Shown here in pieces: positions 15,675 to 24,935 of a stretch of 64,000 bases of DNA. The position numbers were made by a program, and so were the translations under genes. Position 1 is the stretch's first letter, and each line of letters starts with the position of its first letter. Under the pieces are notes generated by a model that saw only the letters and a program-made list of their open reading frames with translations, searched no databases and was not told the DNA's origin. The DNA is from Mucilaginibacter achroorhodeus (GTDB lineage Bacteria > Bacteroidota > Bacteroidia > Sphingobacteriales > Sphingobacteriaceae), in NCBI RefSeq assembly GCF_007846095.1, contig NZ_VOEI01000001.1:806001-870000 (forward strand). Reading direction: 5' to 3'.

Positions 15675-16799
15675 TTAGTGGATGCCCATAAACAAGCGGC
15701 TCCAGCGTATCTTGTGGAAGAAGGAAGCATTATCATCCCAACTCATCCATACAAACAGCGCCTTACCAACAATATGGTCCTCGGGAACAAAGCCCCAGTA
15801 ACGCGAGTCTAATGAGTCGTGGCGGTTATCACCCATCATCCAGTAATAATTCATTTTAAAGGTATAGGCGGTAGTTTCCTTATCATTGATAAATATCTTA
15901 CCGTTCTCTATCTTCAATTTATTGCCTTCGTAAACCTCAATGGCACGGCCGTAAAGCGGCAGTGTAAGGCTATCCAGCTTAACTGTCCAGCCCTTTTTAG
16001 GGATGATGATAGGGCCGTAATTGTCAACGTTCCAGTCATAATCCTTATTTTTAGGATTAAGTTTGTATTTAGGATAAGCAGCCGGGAAAACAGGGTTAAA
16101 AGGATCTGCAATACCCGGTTGTTTAACGTTAGGCGTTACAGCCTGTACATTACTAATGCGTTTAACTTCTTCGGCTGTTGCCTTGGTCATGGTTGGCGGG
16201 GCGCCTTCATAATTAGATACACCCAGGTCGGACAAAACATCCGGGTTGATTTCCATACCGGTTGTTTTAATGGTGTAGTCGGTTTGCTCGCCCGGAGGGT
16301 TAGGCGCAGCTTTACCATTTACATACACCTGTGCGTTTATTAACCTGAGCGTATCGCCGGGAGCGCCCTGGCAGCGTTTAATGTAATTTTCTCGTTTATC
16401 AACCGGCCTAAAGTACGGCGAATCAGCCTCCATCGGATAGTTAAACACAACCACGTCGCCTTTTTTTACCTCACCCAAGCCCGGCAAACGATAGTATGGC
16501 AACTTAACGCCATCCCAGTAAGCTTTTGTGCCGATGATAGGCATGGTATGGTGTGCAAAAGGGAATGCAATAGGCGTCATGGGTGTGCGTGCACCGTAAT
16601 TAACCTTGCTTACAAACAGAAAATCGCCAACTAAAAGCGAGCGTTCCATTGATGGGGTAGGTATGGTGTAAGCCTCTATAAAAAGCGTACGTATCAAAGT
16701 AGCAGCAACAACCGCAAAAATGATGGCCTCGGTCCACTCGCGGGTGGCGCTTTTCTTTTTAGCGTGTTCTTGTTTCTTTCTCCAAAATTTCCAGTTCAT
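15675..16799 (-). CDS. lepB: Signal peptidase I
   Basis: The 374-residue protein has a basic N-terminus and a membrane anchor at about residues 23-42. The catalytic serine motif is TIPTPSMERSL (Ser50). The catalytic lysine region is RENYIKRCQGAPGD at about residue 145, and the late box is MMGDNRHDSLDSRYWGFVPEDHIVGKA. It cleaves signal peptides on the outer face of the inner membrane. It is longer than the 250-320 residues of many LepB proteins because of a large insert between the Lys box and the GDNR box, common in Bacteroidota. It is the last gene of the parA-parB-DUF5683-dapB-lepB run, 29 bases after dapB. Confidence 0.95.
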   Translation of the reverse strand: MNWKFWRKKQEHAKKKSATREWTEAIIFAVVAATLIRTLFIEAYTIPTPSMERSLLVGDFLFVSKVNYGARTPMTPIAFPFAHHTMPIIGTKAYWDGVKLPYYRLPGLGEVKKGDVVVFNYPMEADSPYFRPVDKRENYIKRCQGAPGDTLRLINAQVYVNGKAAPNPPGEQTDYTIKTTGMEINPDVLSDLGVSNYEGAPPTMTKATAEEVKRISNVQAVTPNVKQPGIADPFNPVFPAAYPKYKLNPKNKDYDWNVDNYGPIIIPKKGWTVKLDSLTLPLYGRAIEVYEGNKLKIENGKIFINDKETTAYTFKMNYYWMMGDNRHDSLDSRYWGFVPEDHIVGKALFVWMSWDDNASFFHKIRWSRLFMGIH

Positions 16800-16828
16800 T
16801 ACTTATATTTTTCGCAGCAAGTTAATTA

Positions 16829-17578
16829 CTACTTATTAAAATCAAACATTTCTTCAATAGAGTGAAAGCCCTTTTTATCCTGTATCCACTCGGCAGCTAA
16901 CACTGCACCCAAGGCAAAACCGTTGCGGTTGTGTGCCGTGTGCTTAAATTCAATGGTATCAACCTCCGAATCGTAAATAACGGTATGTGTACCGGGCACG
17001 CTCTCAATACGTAACGATTCTATCAAAACCTCGTTAGCCGGCGTTACTTCAGTATTAGGGTGATCATCGCCTACCAGTACATTTTTCCAGTTTTGTTTGC
17101 TTTCAAGGTTGTCTATAATACCTTCGGCAATGGTAATGGCGGTGCCACTTGGCGAATCAAGCTTTTGCGTATGGTGTATCTCTTCAACCTGTACCTCGTA
17201 ATAAGGGTAATTGTTCATGATACGCGCCAGCATCTTATTTACGTGGAAGAAGATGTTTACACCTACGCTGAAATTGGTGCCGTATATAAGCGATGCGTTG
17301 TTGAACTCGCACTGCTCTTTTATCTGCTCCATCTCATTATGCCAGCCGGTGGTACCTACAACTACAGGCACACCTGCACTAAAACATAATTCAATGTTGC
17401 TTAACACTGTTGATGGGGTACTGAATTCGATAGCTACATCAGCCTTTTGAAGATTTTCGGCGGTTAATTCATCGATGTTATCTTTGTCTATCTTCAGGAC
17501 TATCTCATGCCGGCGGCTAAGGGCTATCTGCTCAATCATTTTGCCCATTTTGCCATAGCCTAACAGTGCTATCTTCAT
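16829..17578 (-). CDS. dapB: 4-hydroxy-tetrahydrodipicolinate reductase
   Basis: The 249-residue protein has the N-terminal nucleotide-binding motif LGYGKMGKMI, the VVGTTGW strand and the signature EEIHHTQKLDSPSGTA with the catalytic His and Lys. It ends with the substrate-binding domain and HTAHNRNGFALGAVLAA. The enzyme reduces the DapA product in lysine and diaminopimelate synthesis, in the cytoplasm. Length is normal. The gene is 12 bases downstream of the DUF5683 gene and 29 bases upstream of lepB, in a gene order I know from many Bacteroidota chromosomes. Confidence 0.96.
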   Translation of the reverse strand: MKIALLGYGKMGKMIEQIALSRRHEIVLKIDKDNIDELTAENLQKADVAIEFSTPSTVLSNIELCFSAGVPVVVGTTGWHNEMEQIKEQCEFNNASLIYGTNFSVGVNIFFHVNKMLARIMNNYPYYEVQVEEIHHTQKLDSPSGTAITIAEGIIDNLESKQNWKNVLVGDDHPNTEVTPANEVLIESLRIESVPGTHTVIYDSEVDTIEFKHTAHNRNGFALGAVLAAEWIQDKKGFHSIEEMFDFNK

Positions 17579-17590
17579 TTGTGTAAGTGT

Positions 17591-18286
17591 TTATAGCGCA
17601 AATGTAATTTTTAATCCTGGAATATAAGAACTCATTGAGGTTGCCGCATACATGGGCTGATTAATAAAGGCAGGGCTAATTTTGAATGACAGGTTATCAT
17701 CAACCGTATAGGCGTTAATAAACTTGGCCTCGATATAGGCCTCAACGGCCTGTACACCCCATACCACTAAAACGCTTAGGATACTGATCTGGAAGTTACG
17801 CTGATAGTTACTTGATGCCTCCTGCAATTGGGTGGAGTTTGCGTTGGCATAAAGCGCAACTTCGCGCTGATATTTTATGTAATCTGCATAATACAGATCG
17901 CCGGGTTGAGGTATCCCACCGGTATTTTTGATACGGGTAAGTGCCAGAAACAGTTTGTAATTTTTGTAGCTATCTACTATTGAATAACCTAATGCACCTA
18001 AACCGGCATAAATAGCCGGAACTTTCCACCAGGCACCTTTTTTATTGTATAGCTGGCCCCAGCCGGGTATGATCAAAGATCGCCGCACGGCAAGGCTTGG
18101 GCTATGCGTACTATCAGGGTGATACGCTGGCTCTTTTTTAATTTTGGGCTTAAAAACTTCCTGTTTAGGGTTGGCTTTAGGCAGGGTATCTGCCTTTGCT
18201 TTTGCAGCCAATGTATCGGCCGTTTGGGCCATAGCAAGGGTTACAAATCCTACAAGAAACAAGGTAGCTAAAAGTTTTTTGATCAT
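17591..18286 (-). CDS. DUF5683-family exported protein
   Basis: The 231-residue protein has a signal peptide (MIKKLLATLFLVGFVTLAMA) and a Lys/Ala/Pro-rich linker. The DUF5683 core begins SLIIPGWGQLYNKKGAWWKVPAIYAGLG, with two further hydrophobic stretches at about residues 100-115 and 170-185. It is conserved between parB and dapB in Bacteroidota, but its function is not known to me. The placement suggests a link with envelope or cell-cycle functions only by context. It is 9 bases downstream of parB. Confidence 0.88.
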   Translation of the reverse strand: MIKKLLATLFLVGFVTLAMAQTADTLAAKAKADTLPKANPKQEVFKPKIKKEPAYHPDSTHSPSLAVRRSLIIPGWGQLYNKKGAWWKVPAIYAGLGALGYSIVDSYKNYKLFLALTRIKNTGGIPQPGDLYYADYIKYQREVALYANANSTQLQEASSNYQRNFQISILSVLVVWGVQAVEAYIEAKFINAYTVDDNLSFKISPAFINQPMYAATSMSSYIPGLKITFAL

Positions 18287-18295
18287 GATAGTGGT

Positions 18296-19216
18296 TTACC
18301 AATCCAGCATTTCCAATATACGGCCCAGATCGTCTTCGGATAAGAACGGTATTTCTATTGATCCATTGCCCTGGCTATTAACTTTTAAGCGCACTTTGGT
18401 GCTAAACTTTGATGCTAGGTCATCCTGTATCTTTCTAAGTTGATAAGGCAGGTCTTCAGGCTGTTTACCTTCTTTTTTGGTGGGTGCTTTTTGTATTTCC
18501 CTAACCAGTTCTTCCGCTTTACGTACAGAAAGTTCATTCTTGATGATCTGCTGATGGATATACAATTGCGCAGCAGGGTCTTCAACGGCTAAAAGCGCTT
18601 TGGCGTGGCCCATACTTATCTCATTATCGCGCAGCGAAGCCTGTATGCTTGGCGGTAACTTTAACAAACGCAGGTAGTTGGTTACAGTAGAGCGGTTTTT
18701 ACTTACACGGTCGCCAAGCTCTTCCTGTTTAAGGCTACATTCGTCTATCATCCGCTGAAAACTTAGGGCAACCTCAATGGCATTCAGGTTCTCGCGCTGT
18801 ATGTTTTCTATCAAAGCCATCTCCAGCATCTGCTGGTCATTGGCAGTGCGTACGTACGCTGGTATTTGCGTAAGGCCGGCCAGTTTCGATGCACGCAACC
18901 TGCGCTCGCCTGATATTAACTGATAAGCATGTGCGCTAACTTTACGTACGGTAATGGGCTGTATCAGTCCTTGCAATTTTATTGACGCTGATAGATCGGC
19001 AAGGGCCTGTTCGTCAAACTCGGTACGAGGCTGAAAAGGATTGACCTCGATCTCGCTGATCTTTATTTCGTTAATGGAGCCAAGGCTATCCACCTCAGAT
19101 ACCGGGCGCGGAACGGCCTGCCGTGCTTCGTTATTTTTATTAGGAAGTACGCTCGGGGTATCATTCAACAAAGCACTAAGGCCTTTACCCAAAGCGTTTC
19201 TTTTCTCTGTACTCAT
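18296..19216 (-). CDS. parB: Chromosome partitioning protein ParB
   Basis: The 306-residue protein begins KRNALGKGLSALL, the usual ParB start. It contains the CTP-binding/ParB motif ISGERRLRASKLAG and ENIQRENLNAIEVA, then the helix-turn-helix region (QEELGDRVSKNRSTVTNYLRLLKLP) and a C-terminal dimerisation domain (IEIPFLSEDDLGRIL). ParB binds parS and spreads on DNA as a CTP-dependent clamp, and ParA moves the complex. It lies 8 bases downstream of parA. I could not find a convincing parS site in the window. Confidence 0.96.
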   Translation of the reverse strand: MSTEKRNALGKGLSALLNDTPSVLPNKNNEARQAVPRPVSEVDSLGSINEIKISEIEVNPFQPRTEFDEQALADLSASIKLQGLIQPITVRKVSAHAYQLISGERRLRASKLAGLTQIPAYVRTANDQQMLEMALIENIQRENLNAIEVALSFQRMIDECSLKQEELGDRVSKNRSTVTNYLRLLKLPPSIQASLRDNEISMGHAKALLAVEDPAAQLYIHQQIIKNELSVRKAEELVREIQKAPTKKEGKQPEDLPYQLRKIQDDLASKFSTKVRLKVNSQGNGSIEIPFLSEDDLGRILEMLDW

Positions 19217-19224
19217 AAATTAAA

Positions 19225-20025
19225 TTAAGCGGTTACGGTGGCCAGTTCTTCGTCTTTAACCAAGCCGTTCTTGCGGATGATCTCGCGGGCAAGGTTAAGG
19301 TAGTTTACGGCACCCTTACAATTGGCATCGTGCATAATTACCGATACGCCAAAACTTGGCGCTTCGCTTAAGCGGGTGTTGCGCTGTATAATGGTATCAA
19401 ATACCATATCCTCAAAATGGGTGCGTACCTCATCAACCACCTGGTTTGACAGGCGAAGCCTTACATCGTACATGGTTAACAAAATACCTTCAACCGCCAG
19501 TTGCGTATTTAAGCGCGACTGTACAATTTTAATAGTATTTAACAGCTTACCCAATCCCTCTAATGCAAAGTATTCGCACTGTACAGGAATAATAACTGAA
19601 TCTGCCGCTGTTAGCGCGTTAATGGTGATCAAACCCAGAGATGGAGAACAGTCAATGATGATAAAATCATATTCATCACGCACGCTGTCTAAAACCGCTT
19701 TCATTTTGTACTCGCGGCTTTCCATGTTTATCATCTCTATCTCGGCACCTACCAGGTCAATGTGGGCAGGCAAGAGGTCGAGATTAGGTGTATCTGTTTT
19801 CTGAATAGCATCATGCGGATCGATCTCATTGATGATACATTCATATATACTGTTCTTAATATTGCGAGGATCGAAACCAATACCAGAAGTTGAGTTGGCT
19901 TGCGGGTCGGCATCAACCAAAAGGGTTTTAAACTCCAATACGGCCAGGCTTGCTGCAAGATTGATAGAAGACGTAGTTTTTCCAACGCCACCTTTCTGGT
20001 TGGCTAATGCAATAATTTTACTCAT
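19225..20025 (-). CDS. parA: Chromosome partitioning ATPase ParA
   Basis: The 266-residue protein has a deviant Walker A motif (NQKGGVGKTTSS) near residue 8, the A' box (LLVDADPQANST) and a Walker B-like strand (YDFIIIDCSPSLGLIT). This is the Soj/ParA chromosomal type without an N-terminal DNA-binding domain. It hydrolyses ATP to position the ParB-parS complex. It is the first gene of the operon. A possible -7 box TATCTTTA reads on the minus strand near 20120-20127, about 95 bases upstream of the start. Confidence 0.96.
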   Translation of the reverse strand: MSKIIALANQKGGVGKTTSSINLAASLAVLEFKTLLVDADPQANSTSGIGFDPRNIKNSIYECIINEIDPHDAIQKTDTPNLDLLPAHIDLVGAEIEMINMESREYKMKAVLDSVRDEYDFIIIDCSPSLGLITINALTAADSVIIPVQCEYFALEGLGKLLNTIKIVQSRLNTQLAVEGILLTMYDVRLRLSNQVVDEVRTHFEDMVFDTIIQRNTRLSEAPSFGVSVIMHDANCKGAVNYLNLAREIIRKNGLVKDEELATVTA

Positions 20026-20185
20026 TCTTTATCTCCAAAAAATTATATAAACTGCGGTTTTTTATCAACGAAAAACAGGCACATAAATTTCTATGTTTGT
20101 ACTGTTTTTTATCCGCCGCTAAAGATACGGATTAAAACAATTGAGAAATTAACAGTTTTGCCAACTTACAAACATAATTGGGTTT

Positions 20186-20305
20186 GGAAGATTAGTGATT
20201 AGAGAATAGAGATTAGGGTCGCATGTGATTTATTTACAGCAATCTATGAACGTTCCAATCGCAATAGAAACTAATCTCCAATCACAAATCTCTACTCTCT
20301 AAAAA
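20186..20305 (+). repeat. Low-complexity word spacer with inverted arms (GATTAGAGA type)
   Basis: The left arm (about 20190-20217) repeats variants of GATTAG/AGAGA. The right arm (about 20272-20300) carries the reverse-complement words (CTAATCTCC, AATCTCTACTCTCT). The two can pair imperfectly around a 55-60 base loop, and the right arm ends at the start codon of the FMN reductase gene. Confidence 0.75.
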
Positions 20306-20827
20306 ATGATAACAATCATAGCATCTACCAACCGCCCCGGAAGTTCTACCCTTAAACTGGCGCAATATTACCAGCGGCAGCTTGCAGAAAAAGGAATGGA
20401 TGCCAAGCTGTTCTCATTGTTAGAACTTCCCGGCAGTTTAATAGAGACAGACCTTTACGGCAAACGCAGCGAGGTCTTTACGCCCATACAGGAAATGGTT
20501 ACCGCTACTGAAAAGTTCCTGTTCATCATACCCGAGTATAACGGCAGTTTCCCGGGTGTGCTTAAGGTTTTTATTGATGCCTGCAGTTTTCCGGAAAGCT
20601 TTTACGATAAAAAGGCGGCGTTGGTGGGCCTTTCATCCGGCAAGTATGGCAACATCCGCGGTATTGATCATTTTACCGGCGTTTGCCATTATTTAAACCT
20701 GCATGTGATGCCGCTGAAATTGCACATCCCATCCATCCGTACTGAAATGGATGCCGATGGTAACCTCTACAAAGAAGATACGCGTAAGTACACCAACGAA
20801 CAAATAGATAAATTCATCAGGTTTTAA
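20306..20827 (+). CDS. NAD(P)H-dependent FMN reductase family protein
   Basis: The 173-residue flavodoxin-like protein begins ITIIASTNRPGSSTLKLA, the FMN phosphate-binding loop. It has FIIPEYNGSFPGVLKVFIDACS, the conserved PEYN(G/H)S motif, then KKAALVGLSSGKYGNIRGI. These enzymes reduce FMN, quinones or azo compounds with NAD(P)H in the cytoplasm. It is a single gene, convergent with the CHU_C genes, with only 5 bases between the stop codons. The spacer before it is made of repeated words. Confidence 0.9.
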   Translation: MITIIASTNRPGSSTLKLAQYYQRQLAEKGMDAKLFSLLELPGSLIETDLYGKRSEVFTPIQEMVTATEKFLFIIPEYNGSFPGVLKVFIDACSFPESFYDKKAALVGLSSGKYGNIRGIDHFTGVCHYLNLHVMPLKLHIPSIRTEMDADGNLYKEDTRKYTNEQIDKFIRF

Positions 20828-20832
20828 GTTTA

Positions 20833-22779
20833 TCATCGTATAATTAGCACCCAACCTGACAGTGGTTTTGTACCGTTGTTTAAGTTAATAACGTAATAAT
20901 ATGTGCCGGAAGGCAGATTGTCGCCGTTTAGCTTACCATTCCAGGGCGTGGTATAACCGCGACTAAAAAACACCTGCTGCCCGTTGCGGTTGTAAACTGC
21001 CGTTGTGCTTTGGGCATAAGTGAATAAAGCTTCTATGTTCCAAAGATCGTTCACCCCATCGTTATTAGGCGAAAATGAATTTGGGATAATGATCTTCTTA
21101 TACACCCTTACAAATACTGGCTTGATAACCGGTTCACAGATAGGTGAAGTTACCGTTAAGGTGTAGATAATATCATCAGTAGGGTTTACAATGGGCGTAA
21201 GTGTATTAGGATTGCTCATGGCTGTTGTGGGGCTCCAGCTAAAGCCTGTGAAATCGCCGGTTACGCTGCCATTTAAGGTTGTTGATTGCCCTTCAAAAAT
21301 AGCCTTTGCATTGCCGGCACTAACTACCGGCGGCTTGTTCACTACAATGGTTATAGAGTCGGTCACGGAGCATCCATCGGCATTAAAGGCGGTAAGTTTG
21401 TAAGTAGTTGTCTTTGTAGGTGAAGCCGCGGGGTGGGATGATGCGGCATCAGACATGCCGTCTGCAGGATACCAACTATAGGTGTTTGCTCCGCTTGTTG
21501 TAGCTTTCAATGAGCTGGCTCCACCTTCACATATCAGTGCATCGGCCGCTATTGATGAGATCACCGGCCTTGGTATCACGGTTACCTGTACAGATTTTGG
21601 CGTTGAACAACCAGTTTCAGAGATAACTTCAACATGGTACTCACCGGCATTTGAAAGAATAACATTATCTACTACCAGCGGGTTGGCAATTACGCCCGCT
21701 GCAGGCAGGTTTAGGCCGGTCCATTTATAATTAGCCCCGCCGGTAGCTGATAAGATTAACCTTTCGCCCTCGCACACTTTTTTTGGCAATATATCCAGTG
21801 GGTGCGGATAATCATTTATAACAATGCTGACAGGATTAGAGTATATTCTGCAATTAAGGCTCGCCAGGTTTCCTTCATGTGCAATACCTAATCTATATCG
21901 ATAAGTGCCAATCGGATAACCCGGTGGAAAAGACCGTAATAATAATGTGGATTTTTCAGCATCAAGATCAATCCAGCCGGCCTCATTTTTGTTTTCCTGC
22001 CAAACCATGTCATACCCGGCTGGGGGCGTCGCTGTAATAGCGTAATCTCCCTTATCTCCCACACATTGATTTTTAATGGTGCCAGTTGGCTGGTTTAAAA
22101 AACCTGCTTGTATTGTATTTGATATACATGGCCTAAAGCTTATATCATCCAGAAGCAAGTCGTTACCATTGCCGCCGGGGGCATTATTCACCATTTTAAC
22201 AATCACTGACGTAGTATGTGCCGGCGTTTCAAAAAACACGCCGTATTTCTCCCACCCGTTATCGTCGCTTGTTTCGGGAATGGTTATTGGAGAAGATTGC
22301 GTGATTATTTTTCCGTCCAGATCGGTGATAATAAATGTTACACGCGGGCTTATAATTCCCGGCTGGTTCGGTTTCATCAAGTTTAAGATATAGGCCGAAA
22401 ATTCGTAACCAGTTTTCTCACACAATGCCCCTACATCGGTACCATCAATGTTTGTGTTTTTTGTGAAGAAAACCTTATTAGCAACTTCGTCAGCGTTTAC
22501 AACCATCATGTAACCATCATTGCCTGTATGATCGCTAAGAACCCGGTGCCACGTTGCATCATGACAACCCGTTTCGGTTTTTGATATGGAATATTGCCCA
22601 TCCTCAGGACAAGAACCCGCCTTGTAGGTATAACCGGTTACAGGAAATTTTGGCGTGTCACCAGAGCCAAAGTCGAATTTAAAAACAGGATCGCCTAAAC
22701 TCCCGGTACAAACCTGGGCCAATAGATTGTTGCAAAACAAAATCAGTAATAGAAAAAGGAGCCTGAAACTTAATTGCAT
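20833..22779 (-). CDS. Secreted multidomain protein with C-terminal CHU_C domain
   Basis: The 648-residue protein starts with a signal peptide ending LLLILFCNNLLAQ. An N-terminal domain (to about residue 215) looks like a carbohydrate- or protein-binding jelly roll. PKD/Ig-like repeats follow, each with Pro and Cys pairs such as VCEGERLILSATGGANYKW and LICEGGASSLKATTSGANTYSW. The C-terminal gliding-associated domain has NSFSPNNDGVNDLWNIEALF, YNRNGQQVF and LPSGTYYYVINLN. CHU_C domains direct secretion by the type IX system and attachment at the surface. It is a tandem paralogue of 22845-24791, of the same length. Confidence 0.92.
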   Translation of the reverse strand: MQLSFRLLFLLLILFCNNLLAQVCTGSLGDPVFKFDFGSGDTPKFPVTGYTYKAGSCPEDGQYSISKTETGCHDATWHRVLSDHTGNDGYMMVVNADEVANKVFFTKNTNIDGTDVGALCEKTGYEFSAYILNLMKPNQPGIISPRVTFIITDLDGKIITQSSPITIPETSDDNGWEKYGVFFETPAHTTSVIVKMVNNAPGGNGNDLLLDDISFRPCISNTIQAGFLNQPTGTIKNQCVGDKGDYAITATPPAGYDMVWQENKNEAGWIDLDAEKSTLLLRSFPPGYPIGTYRYRLGIAHEGNLASLNCRIYSNPVSIVINDYPHPLDILPKKVCEGERLILSATGGANYKWTGLNLPAAGVIANPLVVDNVILSNAGEYHVEVISETGCSTPKSVQVTVIPRPVISSIAADALICEGGASSLKATTSGANTYSWYPADGMSDAASSHPAASPTKTTTYKLTAFNADGCSVTDSITIVVNKPPVVSAGNAKAIFEGQSTTLNGSVTGDFTGFSWSPTTAMSNPNTLTPIVNPTDDIIYTLTVTSPICEPVIKPVFVRVYKKIIIPNSFSPNNDGVNDLWNIEALFTYAQSTTAVYNRNGQQVFFSRGYTTPWNGKLNGDNLPSGTYYYVINLNNGTKPLSGWVLIIR

Positions 22780-22844
22780 TATAAATTCTGCAGATGCGTC
22801 TAAATTATACGTTTACAAAAGAGTTATGAAATATAAACGGATTA

Positions 22845-24791
22845 TTATCTGATCAGCAATACCCATCCTGATAGTTTTGAAAGGTTGTTCTTTCTATCGA
22901 TAACGTAATAGTAAGTGCCGGATGGTAACTGCTTGTTGCCAAGCGTTCCGTCCCATTGCATGGCGTCTCCTACCGTCCTGAAAACCTCCTGCCCGTTGCG
23001 GGTGTAAACGCTTAACACACTTTCCGGATAGGTGTAAAGTTTTTCAATTCGCCAAAGGTCGTTTACGCCATCGCCATTGGGTGAAAAGCTGTTAGAGATC
23101 AGGAGCTTTTTGAATACTTTCACATTCACATTGTCCGTAACTTCGCCGCATTGCTGCGATTTTACGTGTAAGGTGTAGGTTACGTCTTCGATGGGGTTAA
23201 CGGTTGGCGTTAGCGAAGTTGGGTTGCTGATATCGTCTGCCGGAGTCCAGTAATAGGTTATCCCACTGCCGTTTGCAGAGCCTTGTAATTTGATCGGTTG
23301 GCCTTCTTCCATGCTTAGATCGGGCCCGGCATTTACCAATGGAGGATCGAGTACAGTTACCCTAACAGTGCGTTCCTTTATGCATCCGCCGTTACTTACA
23401 ACCACGTTATACTCGGTTGTAACATTGGGGCTGGCAGTGGGGTTTGCTACATTATCCTTATCTAACCCTGTTGATGGTGTCCACTTGTAAATGCTGCCGC
23501 CGGTTACTTTCAATTGCACACTTTCTCCCCTGCAAATAATGGGTACTGTATTCTCTACCACGGGATTAAGTGGTGGATAAACCTTTACCTGTGTAGATGA
23601 AGTTATCGAGCATCCGTTTTGCGTGATGGTAACGGTGTAAAGCCCCTCATAACTTTTGTCGGCGCTAAGGGCAACATCCAGCCTGGATTGCGTAGAATGT
23701 GATCCATCAGGCAAGGTCCAGTAATAGTCAGAGCCGCCTTGTGCGGGAATTGATAAGATATCACCTTCGCAAAAGGTACTCACCGGTGGTAAACTGAATG
23801 TCGGATTTTTCACCACATCAACCGTTATAGGCAGCGAAAACGTTTGGCAATTAAGCGAACCGCCCGGTGCGCTAAGTACACCCGCCCTAAATTGATACTT
23901 ACCAACCGGCGGGTTTTGAAATTCTGTAATCAGGTCTAAGGTTGCATTAGTTTTACCCGGCATATTTATCCAGCCTTGCTTGTTAAAATTAAACTGCCAT
24001 TGATACTGGGGCGTTACCACGTTGTGCGCAAAAGCTTTTAAAACGTACGTTTGCGGACCGGCATTTAAACAGAGCTGTAAGCTTTGTGGGCCGGTTGGGC
24101 TGCCTTCGCCTGCATCAATTTGCGGGCCTATCGGTTTTACGGATATATCATCCATGGCAAAATCGTTGCCTGATGTGCCTGTAAGGCTGTTGTTCTCCAG
24201 CGTTACGATCACGTCGCTACCATCTGCCGGGGCCGCAAAATCACCATAATATTCTGTAAAAGTATCTGAAGTTATGGCTTCGGTAGCTCGGTTTAGCAGA
24301 AATACGCCGGATGTTGCAGATCTGGCTACCAAACGTATGTCGGGATCAACATAACCTGCAGGCTTAGGCATGCCGATGTTGATATTTTCAATAAATACCG
24401 AGAATCGGTATTGGGCGCCTGCACAAAATTTGGCGGCTTCTATACGCCTGCGATAGTAAACAACAGGTTTATTGTCGCCGTTCACCATCATCAGGTAACC
24501 ATATGGATTAGTATCGGTGTGGTCAAAATTAATGGTCTTAAAAGTATCGCCGAAGCAATTGGAAGAACTGTTCAATATCAAATAGGCGCCATTTGCCGGG
24601 CATCTGCCGCTAACGCTGGCAAATTTCATATCGGTACGGTCTGCCGGTAACGGCTGACCAACGGGGGAGTAATTGGTACCATGCCCAAAATCTTCCGGCA
24701 CCACGGGGTTGCCAAGGCTCACCTGTGCTTTTACTTTAAAAGTAAATACAGTAGTTAACGCTATTAGCGTCAGTTTGTAAAAGGTTCGCAT
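22845..24791 (-). CDS. Secreted multidomain protein with C-terminal CHU_C domain (paralogue)
   Basis: The 648-residue protein has a signal peptide (MRTFYKLTLIALTTVFTFKVKA), an N-terminal domain with a Cys-containing NSSSNCFGDTF segment, and several Ig/PKD-like repeats, for example FCEGDILSIPAQGGSDYYW and ICRGESVQLKVTGGSIYKW. It ends with NSFSPNGDGVNDLWRIEKLYTYP and LPSGTYYYVIDRKNN. It shares domain order and many motifs with the downstream copy, so the pair arose by duplication. It is probably a cell-surface adhesin or binding protein exported by type IX secretion. The two genes are 65 bases apart and probably co-transcribed. Confidence 0.92.
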   Translation of the reverse strand: MRTFYKLTLIALTTVFTFKVKAQVSLGNPVVPEDFGHGTNYSPVGQPLPADRTDMKFASVSGRCPANGAYLILNSSSNCFGDTFKTINFDHTDTNPYGYLMMVNGDNKPVVYYRRRIEAAKFCAGAQYRFSVFIENINIGMPKPAGYVDPDIRLVARSATSGVFLLNRATEAITSDTFTEYYGDFAAPADGSDVIVTLENNSLTGTSGNDFAMDDISVKPIGPQIDAGEGSPTGPQSLQLCLNAGPQTYVLKAFAHNVVTPQYQWQFNFNKQGWINMPGKTNATLDLITEFQNPPVGKYQFRAGVLSAPGGSLNCQTFSLPITVDVVKNPTFSLPPVSTFCEGDILSIPAQGGSDYYWTLPDGSHSTQSRLDVALSADKSYEGLYTVTITQNGCSITSSTQVKVYPPLNPVVENTVPIICRGESVQLKVTGGSIYKWTPSTGLDKDNVANPTASPNVTTEYNVVVSNGGCIKERTVRVTVLDPPLVNAGPDLSMEEGQPIKLQGSANGSGITYYWTPADDISNPTSLTPTVNPIEDVTYTLHVKSQQCGEVTDNVNVKVFKKLLISNSFSPNGDGVNDLWRIEKLYTYPESVLSVYTRNGQEVFRTVGDAMQWDGTLGNKQLPSGTYYYVIDRKNNLSKLSGWVLLIR

Positions 24792-24935
24792 TGGTGCAAC
24801 CCGGGCAGGGTTTAATCAAATATACCTTTACATTACCGTATTCGCAAACTGCTCACCGGCAATCAATTACTCATTAAAGCTAAGTGGCAAACAAAGTATT
24901 AATCTGTAAGTTATTTATTTAACTAAAAGTCTACC

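Noticed and set aside
20026..20305. A parS site near parA/parB
   Set aside because: I looked for the GTTNNACGTGNAAC-like palindrome around the operon and did not find a convincing one.
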